From NCBI GenBank assembly GCA_025786725.1, contig JAHLTZ010000091.1, positions 1 through 29,522 on the forward strand: a stretch of DNA of 29,522 nucleotides, read 5' to 3'. The position numbers were made by a program, and so were the translations under genes. The notes below the pieces were generated by a model that worked only from the letters and a program-made list of their open reading frames with translations, did not search any database and was not told the origin of the DNA. This stretch comes from Syncephalis fuscata. Lineage: Eukaryota; Zoopagomycota; Zoopagomycetes; Zoopagales; Piptocephalidaceae. Shown one piece after another: positions 21,238 through 29,522 of the stretch; the first letter of the stretch is position 1; every line of letters begins with the position of its first letter.

Positions 21238-22240
21238 CTACTGCTGCTCATGGAACACCGCCAAACCAGCTATTACAGCCGCGCCCAAAAAGGCCAATGA
21301 GATGATAAACCAAATAAATCCCCAGAACTGTGGGACACAGCAACCGGTGTACTTTGCGAATTTGGTCGCATCACTTTCATTGACTCGACGCACAACCAGA
21401 TCCTCTACAATATCCCAAAGGCTGTAAAGGCAGCTCATAACACTAGAGGACAGCCATAGAATTGGTTATTACGTCATATTCACTCTATTGGCAATTCGCC
21501 AGCAACTTACCCCATAAATAGAACAAAATATTTTAGGCCAACAGCCTCCTTGACCACCCAGAGCACGACAATCATTCCTATAAACAATAGAGTGATCCCA
21601 CGTGTTAGCCAATTCTTTGCCCACCATAGCGTGGCCAATAAACAAATTCCAATAATAACGGATACGATTTTGGAGGCCAACACGTTGAATCCTGCAAAAA
21701 TCATCAATGCTCCAAAAAACGAAGAGCCAAGGTAGCCGGCCGGCAATGTACAGCAAAGTGATCCGCCACGCTATCATTATAATAGTGATTATAATAATAA
21801 TTAACATTATTAATAAATAAAAGTGAATAGTTATATATATATATATGTGTGTGTGTGTAGTAATTAGTATAAACACTTTAAACACTATCTATATCATTGT
21901 AAATTACCATGCGGGTCACGCCACCTTCCTCAGGATTAACTTCAATAGATTCAATCTTGGCACCGGTACAGCAGCCTGCAGCCGCGTGACCAAACTCATG
22001 AAGGGCAACCGTCACTAACTACGATGCCGGTAGATGGATGGATTATGTAGAAAGCCAGTTGTTGTTAAGCACTTTTTACTAACAAATATTTTATCTTACT
22101 TTGAACGGATACAAAATTGTCTTTAATATAGGAACATTCCATAGAATAAGAATAGCCACACTAAATGCACCAATTAGGATAAGTGTTGTCTTTTGGTCCT
22201 CGTTAGGCGTGATAGCTTCGCTAAATGTTAGTGGTGCCAT
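21238..22240 (-). CDS. Peptidase M50B-like integral membrane protein
   Basis: Four exons on the minus strand, 22240-22100, 22018-21908, 21770-21511 and 21442-21238, give 238 residues. This is the fungal M50B-like family related to site-2-type intramembrane metalloproteases. HEFGH at residues 54-58 is the HExxH zinc-binding motif, followed by AAAGCCTGAKIESIEVNP. Membrane segments are likely near residues 20-36, around 50-65, 94-112 and 116-135 (the latter with short gaps), 141-155, and 213-235. The third-ligand Asp region typical of S2P is not obvious. The C-terminal block MSCLYSLWDIVEDLV, VRRVNESDATKFAKY and CVPQFWGFIWFIISLAF matches the conserved tail I know from fungal homologues. Exon joins are phases 0, 0 and 2, all in frame. 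It is divergent from the AAAP transporter gene. Whether it is an active protease is unknown. Confidence 0.85.
21830..21860. repeat. Compound TA/TG microsatellite in an intron
   Basis: A TA run followed directly by a TG run, inside the second intron of the M50B-like gene (21907-21771). That intron is long for this window because of the microsatellite. Confidence 0.8.
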
Positions 22241-22937
22241 CACGATGTTGTTCAAAATGCAAAGTATGAAATGAAAAAGAGAATGCTAGCTAGCAAGTTA
22301 ATGTGCGTTTCGTAGATAGAACTATACAATGAAATGCTGTGCAGAAACAAATAAAAAGGCAGCGTAAAAATGGCTTCAGATAGGATAGTACGGTTGCAGC
22401 AAAAGGACAATAACAATATCCTACTGATCAATGACGCTACTCGAGTAAAAAGATAAATAAACAGAATAGTCAAAGCCAAGAATTGGTAATATTTCTATAG
22501 CGGTGTTTTAATCAATATTAAACTCCGTTTTAATAGATAGATTATATCTATAATTGCTATTTATATATATATATACTCGACTGTGTTTTATATTCGATAC
22601 AAAAATATTAGTTGCAACTTGTTCAACTATTCACACACACGCACAAACATACGCACACGCAAGTATTAACTACATTCTTAGTACCTAGTTGTTTTTAGGA
22701 CATAGCGTAAAAATATCACATTTGTGACAAAACTATTGTGTATGTGTCATTTCTAATAGTCTGTGGCTGTTTAAAAGTTGTCGAGTTACAACGTAATTTT
22801 ATCCAATCGTCACTATCTTGCGCGCGATTCTGTCGTGTGTATCGCCTGGTTGCGCTGCCACGTTAACGTGTCGACACCCTTGCCAGCATTGCTAGTGGCG
22901 GTGCATTGCGAACCCTCGCCGTAGACGTACAACCATC
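22241..22937. promoter_or_regulatory. Divergent promoter region, M50B-like / AAAP transporter
   Basis: A 697-nt shared upstream region. It contains a TA run at about 22560-22575 and a CA-rich stretch (CACACACACGCACAAACATA) at about 22630-22665. A clearly more GC-rich block with CG dinucleotides (22800-22937) leads into the transporter ATG and is probably its 5'UTR or core promoter. No gene is seen. Confidence 0.5.
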
Positions 22938-25258
22938 ATGACACGCTATAAAACCGTGGCTTCGCGATCACGTACCAATTCAATAGTTGGCGACGATAAC
23001 GAGGCGATAAACGTTGATGTGCCACTGACTACGCTTAATGGCATCGAGACAAATCGTCATCAATCGTACTCGCGACAACTTTCTGCCGAGAACAGCCGTG
23101 TTGGCTCGCCTAGACATCGGTACTATTTACGCTCGAACAGCGAAGCAAGTAGTAATGAAGATGAGATAGTCAAGACCGAGTTGCATCGGGCAAATCACTT
23201 GTTAAATAACACAGCTGCTGAAGATGATGCGAATGGTGATCATCGTGGTCTACTCACCGGCTCTATAAAATATAATTCAAATCATGGTGTAGAAACACAA
23301 GTTAAATTGAGCGATGAAGATTATGACGATCTAGCAATGGGCAGAAACCAAACAGCCAGCATTATGGAATCATTTCTTAACATGGCCAATTCTATTGTTG
23401 GTGCAGGTAATTAACTAAATTAATATTATATATTATTGTTAAATTACTAAATAACTGTTATTGTTATTACAGGCATTATAGGTAATGAAATAGACTAGGT
23501 GTTTGGTATAATGTCTTATGACTTTTGTAGGCTTACCTTATTCATTTCGTGAAGCTGGATTTTGGTCGGGTATTCTTCTACTTATTGTTTTGACCTATAT
23601 CGTTGGTAATACCCATATAATTGATTGTTAATTACTATATCCTACTAATTATTATAACTATAACTATTTTAGATTGGACTGTTGGTTTACTGATCAAAAA
23701 TAGTCGGATGTCGTCAAAACAGTCTTACCAAGATTTAATGGAGTTTTGTTATGGTCGAACAGGACTATGGGCTATCTCTATATTTCAATTTATATTTGCA
23801 TTTGGTGGTAAGTAATAGATCTAATTAGAAATGAATACTCGTCTAACATATACACCAATAGCCATGTGTGCTTATAACGTGATCATCGGCAAGTAACCAA
23901 TGTATATCTAGTTGTTATTAATATTTTTCTCTTACTAGGCGATACTATTCCCAGTGTACTATCGGCTATGTTCCCATCGATGTCCGAGCATCCGGTATTT
24001 GCCTTTTTGGCATCTCGTCGAACTGTTATCTTTCTATGTACCGTTGGCATTACATTTCCACTTTCGCTTTATCGCGATATTGCAAAACTGGCCAAAGCAA
24101 GCGCATTTGCTTTGGTAGCTTTAGTTATCATCATTGTTGCTGTTATGATCGAGGCCCCTCGTACTCCGACCAAGACCCGAGGAGATCCATCGCTTCGTTG
24201 GACCTTTATCAATCCAGAAATATTCCAGGTAAGTTGTAGCAATTTAGCAAAAACAAAAACAAAAACAATAATCAATTAAACATGTTAATTTATTGTCATT
24301 AGTCTATTGGTGTCATTTGCTTTGGTAAGCATTGTGTTAATATTAGTTATTATAATTATTATATGAATTTATTTAAACTCATTAATTGAATGGTAGCATT
24401 TGTTTGTCATCACAATACTTTTGTGATTTTAAATGCGCTTAAACGACCATCGCTTAATCGCTTCAGTGTTGTAACCCATTTAAGTATGGTTGTTTCATTA
24501 ATCACTTGCTTGATCATGGCCATTAGTGGCTATTTAGCATTTACCGATAAAACGGAAGGTAAGCAATCTGTACGAACTCGTGTAATGTTAGTAATGCCTA
24601 TGCAACTAGGCAACGTATTGAATAACTTTTCAAATGATAATGTTATTATTAATATTGCTCGGCTGTGCTTTGGCATGAATATGTTTTCCACATTGCCGCT
24701 AGAACACTTTGTTGTCCGTGAGGTATGCAGTACTGCTTTATAGCGCAGTTCCCTACTGTTCTAATCATTATCTGTTCATATATACATATATCTACACAAA
24801 GGTCATTGAAACTCTATTTTTAAAAGGTCCCATTTCTACCCTGACCAATTTTCTATTGACTACCGTGCTTATTGGAGCAGCACTTGTTATTGCACTAACT
24901 ACGTGTGATCTTGGTTTTGTGATGGAATTGACGGTAAGTTTTTGTTTTAATACTAGTAGGCTATTCTTATTGACACGTCAGTTCAATGATTGTTAGGGCG
25001 GTATTTCTGCTACTGCGCTAGGTAAGTAATATGCTAAATGATAAACAACAAGGCGATAACAACGAATATACTCGTGTAGCCTTCATCCTTCCTCCAGCAT
25101 GCTATATTAAACTGGCATCAGGACCTTTGTGGTCACGTAAAAAACTACCTAGTCTCATTTGCATTGGATTCGGTGTTATAGTAATGTGTCTAAGCACTAG
25201 TCTATCCATCCGAAACTACATTATCGACACGAGCAAACGAAGTGTATGCCAATGGTAG
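22938..25258 (+). CDS. AAAP-family amino acid transporter (Avt/SNAT11-like)
   Basis: Twelve exons: 22938-23406, 23473-23481, 23531-23605, 23673-23807, 23862-23888, 23939-24228, 24303-24324, 24397-24558, 24610-24722, 24802-24933, 24997-25021, 25080-25258; 545 residues. These carriers move neutral amino acids with protons, typically across the vacuolar membrane. Residues 1-140 are hydrophilic, Ser/Asn/Asp-rich, likely cytosolic and phosphorylated. The core opens with SFLNMANSIVGAGIIGLPYS (about 145-164), the signature of this family, and shows about 11 membrane segments. VIIGDTIPSVLSAMF, ICFAFVCHHNTFVILNAL and FILPPACYIKL are also typical. Exon 2 is only 9 nt, and the intron after exon 5 begins GC (GGCAAGT). 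Exons 5, 7 and 11 are also tiny (27, 22 and 25 nt). All joins keep frame. It is closest in pattern to the SLC38A11/Avt2-type group, from memory. Confidence 0.92.
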
Positions 25259-25378
25259 AATAGTCAATGGGTGCAGCGTGCATTATAAACGTGCCAGCTG
25301 TTAGTCATTTGTGTTTGATGAGTTTTTATATAAAAACAAATCGCTTTTCAAACAATAAATTCCTTCATTTAATAATGT

Positions 25379-26179
25379 TTAACATCCATCGCTTGTCGCT
25401 TTGGTGTTCATAATAAGGGCTACAATAAGGCCGTAAAGACCAAGAACTTCTGCAAAAATAAGAATGAGCACCATAGTAACAAACATGCGTGGCTGGCGAG
25501 CATAGGAGCGAACACACTATAATAAAGCGTAATAATTCATTAATACGACGACTAAATTGCATGAATAAACTACTTACGGCATCGCCAACAATGCCAATAC
25601 AATATCCCGCACATAATCCGGTAAATCCAACTGCTAATCCAGCGCCCAAATGTACCAAACCACTATTATCACAATTCACAGTTAATCGATTAATAATATT
25701 AATAATAATGTTACTATTAACTTACGCATACAATGAATATGGACTAGTGGGATTCACTAATATTTAATAATAATATTAACAAAGATACTATTGCTCCATA
25801 GATTCTACTTACACGATCCAGCAATCAATACCGAGGTTACCATACCGTAGACGGCAATAATACCCGCCATTACAACCGGAATCAACGACTATTATCATTA
25901 AACATAAGCTGCTGGTACAAAGTGCATCCAACTATGATACAACGATGACGACATCTTACCTTCATAATAAGTTCGGGACGAAATGTACCCATACCCGCGA
26001 TGCCAATACCGGCTTTGGCTGTGCCATAGGCAGCACCCACCGCTATTGATACCAAATCAACGCTAAGTAAGAACAAACTCATCTACATACTGTTGTTACT
26101 TACAACTAAGTACCATGGCGGCACATACACCTGCAAAGCCAAAGAATGGCGCATATACCGGACAGTAATCGGTAGCCAT
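25379..26179 (-). CDS. VMA3: V-type proton ATPase 16 kDa proteolipid subunit c
   Basis: Forms the proton-carrying c-ring in the V-ATPase Vo sector of vacuole and endomembranes. Six minus-strand exons, 26179-26104, 26042-25960, 25888-25813, 25756-25726, 25662-25578 and 25516-25379, give 162 residues, the usual size. Four membrane helices are visible: [20 protein letters not shown], then the [10 protein letters not shown] loop and [20 protein letters not shown], then [17 protein letters not shown], and last [18 protein letters not shown]. The essential proton-binding Glu is residue 140 in [10 protein letters not shown]. The first intron ends at ATCAATAG, not at the nearer TTAG, because only that join gives the conserved [15 protein letters not shown]. 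Subunit c' (Vma11) is similar in size; no feature here favours it. The gene is convergent with the AAAP transporter gene, with 120 nt between stops. Confidence 0.94.
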
Positions 26180-27615
26180 TTTATGACGATTTTATTGTTG
26201 CTATGTCAAGTAGTTGATTGGCTATTGGATCGATTGATCGGTCGGTCAGCACCCACGTCAATAAAAATAAATCAATACAATTCAAAGAAATATAATGAAG
26301 CAGCGTCACAGCAACTAAGATGGCGGCACTAGATACAACAGTAAACGTGTAGAGACTAGGCTTGAAAGAACGAGAATAGACAAAAGTCGAAGTGATGAAG
26401 AGGGATGAAAAAGAGCTTTGTGTGTATATGCGTATTCAATAAGTCGTCAACGTCACGAGGGCAGTTTTCCCTCTGGCTGGCCAAATAAATATCATCATTG
26501 GTTAATAATTTTGACCAGTCTATTTCTATATGCATTTGTATTTTAGTACCTAGAACTATAAATATAACTATATTGCTTTTATATTATTTTGTTTTTAGCT
26601 TTATTAATAACGAGCTGTAATTTATTTATTTCATTTCATTCAGCAAAGCGTATGTACTTAAACTTATAATAAATAAAAAATGTCCATAATATTATAGAAT
26701 AATATATAGTAGTGTGGTATAAAATAGGAGTGATATATGCATACTGGATGATAAATCTATAATGATGAGTATTTAATTATTGATGTCACTCACCACTTAT
26801 TATCATGTTCAATAGATCAGATGTCTAATTCAATTACACGATTGTCATTGAGTACAGTTTTTTAATATAAAATTACACTAATTATTGATCAACTATTTAT
26901 AAAACAAATTATATAATAATGTTAAATGGCACATTTAATGCAACTAGCTGTAATGTATTAATATTTGAAAGAAGGAAATGATTTACCTTTGGTTAATAAA
27001 GAAACAATTAAAAGTAAATATTATGTATCCCAAACCATGCGTAAATGTTGCCAGACATGGTATAGGCATAATAAATGCATAAACGACTAAAATAGTGGAA
27101 ATAATAGTGGTTGATGAATTATTAGTGGACTGGGCACCGCAGCAACATATTTCCTTAAAATCGTCGCTAATGTATGACAACAGTCGTACATTTTGGGCGG
27201 TAAGAAACGTTCAAGTCCTTAATAGATGATGGCCTGCCTTAGTTAATATTGATAATGATAATGATACGCAAAAACGAACAACCACTTTCAGTATTATTGG
27301 TGCATTCAGAACAATGACAATGGCGTAAACTCATCAGCTTCTTTGTTATAGATTTCATTATTAATAGAAGTGGATTTTTAAAAAAAGACCTACAAACCGG
27401 TTATTAGATAAAGACATTTGGCCAACCTTCATTTTGTCCTTCACTCTTTTCCTGATACTTGTGACGCCGTTCCCCCTTTTTGCCTCCGTTTTACGATATT
27501 GCCTAGAAATTACTTGTTTGGATAAAACATGATGACAATGAAAAACCCCGGACATTGTTCTTCTTGTTATTGATCTAGTTCTATTTTTTACACAGCGCGC
27601 CGGCGCGTATCTTAT
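26180..27615. other. Divergent intergenic region VMA3 / OPT gene
   Basis: About 1.4 kb. 26180-26690 upstream of VMA3 shows short GATCGATTGATCGGTCGGTC-type repeats at 26228-26247 and an AT-rich remainder. 26690-26960 is a repeat copy (separate entry). A minus-strand frame at 27180-26983 encodes 65 residues with two hydrophobic stretches (ISTILVVYAFIMPIPCLATF, GLGYIIFTFNCFF) and ends near a GTAAATC donor-like site. It could be one exon of an unknown membrane protein or chance. The last 100 nt before the OPT ATG are GC-richer (GCGCGCCGGCGCG). Confidence 0.45.
26690..26960 (+). repeat. Dispersed repeat family, copy E (5'-truncated)
   Basis: Contains AATAATATATAGTAGTGTGG, ATATATGCATACTGGATGAT, AAATCTATAATGATGAGTAT, TTGATGTCACTCACCACTTA and TATCATGTTCAATAGATCAG. 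It then has the end module with CAATTACACGATTGTCATTG and ATGTTAAATGGCAC, also seen at 13995-14120. The 5' part (the GAGCATATATGC start) is missing. Confidence 0.75.
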
Positions 27616-29522
27616 ATGATGGCGCATCTTCTTACATTTTCCTTCTCGTCAACTACTTCTGACGTCGAGGTAACAGTTGATCTGTCCGACGACGAGCAAT
27701 CCACTCTTGATATATCTTCTACTAATCAATCACCCACCGTTCTTAATTCATTTCCATCATTAGCGCTGTCTCAAAACAGATTGAACACAAATACATCACA
27801 TATTCGATGCTTTGACAGCAGCGCTGCTACCATAGTAAAATCACCTATCACTGGTGAACTTGTTAGCACATTACAACAACAACAACAAGAGAAGCAGTAT
27901 TTAGATATGCAGAAGCGTGAACGTGAGCGCCATGAAAAGTTGGCAGCTATTCGTAAACAGCGTTTTGAACGTGAGCGTGAGTTTGAAATGTTGAGAGATT
28001 TACAGCGTCAGGAACTGTTAAATCATTCCGTGACAAGTTCAGACAATGGCAGCTATTTGATGCTTTATACTGAAGCTGATGATGTGGCATCCAATAGGGA
28101 ACATAGCAGCAATCGTAGTAGTAAACACCATTTCAATTATAACAATAATCAGCATGCTCGTAAAAGTTTAACCAAATCTATAAAATATCCGCTCAATCAG
28201 CCAATAACTAATGAGCGTCGACAGTCACAAATTAAGAAACAAACAAAGTCTAAAAATCGTTTATCACCCACTTTACACGCATTAACATCGAAAAAGTTGG
28301 CACAAAAACGTCGTAGTCAGCGCTACTCGGTGGCATCGTTGAATACACAATCTACCAAAAGTAATCACTCAAATGGCTCTGGAATTAATCGACATCAACA
28401 TATCTATGTTGCACTGCCCACTCTGCAGGCACAGCTTGAAAACACGCTCGCTCCATCCACCTACATCTATGAACTACCCGCATCAGATTATAACTCAGTT
28501 ACAGGCGAACAGCCCCGTAGTAGTTCAGATACGCATAGTTATATAAGGCCATCACGTATTGCATCATTGCACCACTCAGCAATGAATCAGCAACATTTAT
28601 CATGGCTTCCGAAATCCACGGCATTTCAAGAAAACTTTCAGCAAAACAGCATTGTTCACGCTAATAGCTACTTTCTAGACAATGAAAATGACGATGAAGC
28701 ACATTCCATTTGTGAGAATAAGACAAAAAGCACCATTCCTTACCCACAGCCACCAGATGGATCATTTGCATCATTGGCATCGCAGCGTGTAAAGTTTGCC
28801 CGTCCATTACATACCGCCATTAGTAATCGTATGGCTGCCTCTAATACAAACGATACACTAGTAGTTCCAGAGAGTAGAGCACTGTATAATACATCTAAAT
28901 TAAGCGGTGCTCATGAATCGTCATTATGTAACGACTCATCTCATCAATTTCTTGATATGTCATCGCTACGATCGAGTACAGATGAATATCGATCGATGAT
29001 GATACCTCTCACAGTACTCATATTGATTCAGAAAAAGATTTGGCCAGAAAAGCATTAAAATCGACAGATGATCCAAGTTTGCCATGCTTAACATTCAGAT
29101 TCTGGACTATATCAACGCTTTATGTTATTTTTGCGGCTATTTGCTCGCAACTATTTTATTTTCGTGCTAACTTCGTCGCTTTCTCATCGTTTTTCGTCCA
29201 ATTTACCGCTTATCCTTTAGGCCGTCTAATGGAAGCCATACTACCTACAAAAAACTACTCTATCGGTGCCATGCAATTCTACCTTAATCCAGGCCCGTTC
29301 AATTGCAAAGAACATATGTTAATTAGTGTAGCGGTTAATGCAGGTGGCATGGCTGCCTATGCCAGTGATGTTATTGCATCCGAGGAAATATTCTTTGATT
29401 TGCGTACATCAAGTCTATTAAATCTATCTATACTGTTGACCACTCAGTTCATTGGCTTTGGATTGGCCGGTTACTTGAAAGAATTTCTGGTCCGACCAAC
29501 TGCCATGGTCTGGCCTGTTCAA
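27616..29522 (+). CDS. OPT-family oligopeptide transporter with long N-terminal extension, 3' end missing
   Basis: Proton-coupled transporter of small peptides or metal chelates. The model is exon 27616-28975 plus exon 29032-29522, giving 617 residues before the window ends. Family motifs in exon 2: TDDPSLPCLTFRFW (465-478), a membrane helix, SSFFVQFTAYPLGRLMEAIL (505-524), and NPGPFNCKEHMLISV (539-553), which matches the OPT NPGPFN-KEH signature. Residues 1-453 are hydrophilic. Residues 83-136 are a Gln/Arg/Glu-rich likely coiled coil (five Gln, then KRERERHEKLAAIRKQRFER); the rest is Ser/Asn-rich and probably disordered. Usual OPT N-termini are far shorter. The two parts lie in different frames. 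They are joined here by a 56-nt intron with a weak GTACAG donor and a TTCAG acceptor; a 1-nt frameshift at the CGATCGATGATGAT tract is the alternative. The first of two adjacent ATGs was taken as start. Confidence 0.85.

Noticed and set aside
26983-27180. 65-residue minus-strand frame with hydrophobic stretches
   Set aside because: It could be one exon, but no second exon with matching phase and no family were found; it is described only in the intergenic entry.
1-29522. CRISPR array, bacterial operons, tRNA or rRNA genes, transposase
   Set aside because: None seen: no direct-repeat/spacer array, no tRNA T-arm motif with a matching acceptor stem, no rRNA core sequence and no DDE or reverse-transcriptase motifs in any frame. 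The spliced genes show this is a eukaryotic nuclear sequence.

Overview
The window is a piece of a nuclear genome from a fungus, most likely an early-diverging (zygomycete- or chytrid-grade) lineage. The evidence is dense, short spliceosomal introns (mostly 45-90 nt, GTAAGT-type donors, TAG acceptors), AT-rich intergenic DNA, a conserved dynactin p25 gene, and a fungal-type M50B-like membrane protein. The species cannot be told from sequence alone. All gene models below were spliced by hand; exon joins were checked for reading frame and, where possible, against conserved family motifs.

Layout. 1-808 (-): ribosomal protein L9 (uL6), with its 3' end off the window. 1669-2190 (+): complex I ESSS/NDUFB11 subunit. 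2342-2662 (+): a small single-pass membrane protein. 3329-6521 (+): a 15-exon helical protein that resembles fungal peroxin PEX8. It converges, 83 nt apart, on 6605-7497 (-), dynactin subunit 5. 7498-17404 is a repeat-rich block. It holds several copies of one AT-rich non-coding repeat family, a pair of diverged duplicated segments, a 43-bp minisatellite, and one F-box-like gene (14160-15372, -) framed by inverted copies of the repeat. 17405-18388 (+): an orphan polytopic membrane protein. 19417-20681 (-): a phosphatidylserine-decarboxylase-family enzyme with a secretory signal peptide. 21238-22240 (-): M50B-like peptidase. 22938-25258 (+): AAAP-family amino acid transporter with a 9-nt microexon and a GC-AG intron. 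25379-26179 (-): V-ATPase proteolipid subunit c. 27616-29522 (+): OPT-family oligopeptide transporter with a very long N-terminal extension, running off the window.

The genes do not form a pathway; this looks like ordinary eukaryotic gene order. Several products do act at endomembranes (V-ATPase c and the AAAP transporter at the vacuole, the M50B-like protein, the secreted PSD-like enzyme, the OPT transporter). The V-ATPase proton gradient is what AAAP vacuolar transporters normally use, so those two convergent neighbours are functionally compatible, but nothing shows co-regulation.

The most interesting points are the secreted PSD-like enzyme with an FGGST self-cleavage motif, the F-box-like gene lying between long inverted repeats, the exact 230-bp repeat spaced 5650 bp apart, the microexon plus GC-AG intron in one transporter gene, and the roughly 450-residue N-terminal extension on the OPT transporter.
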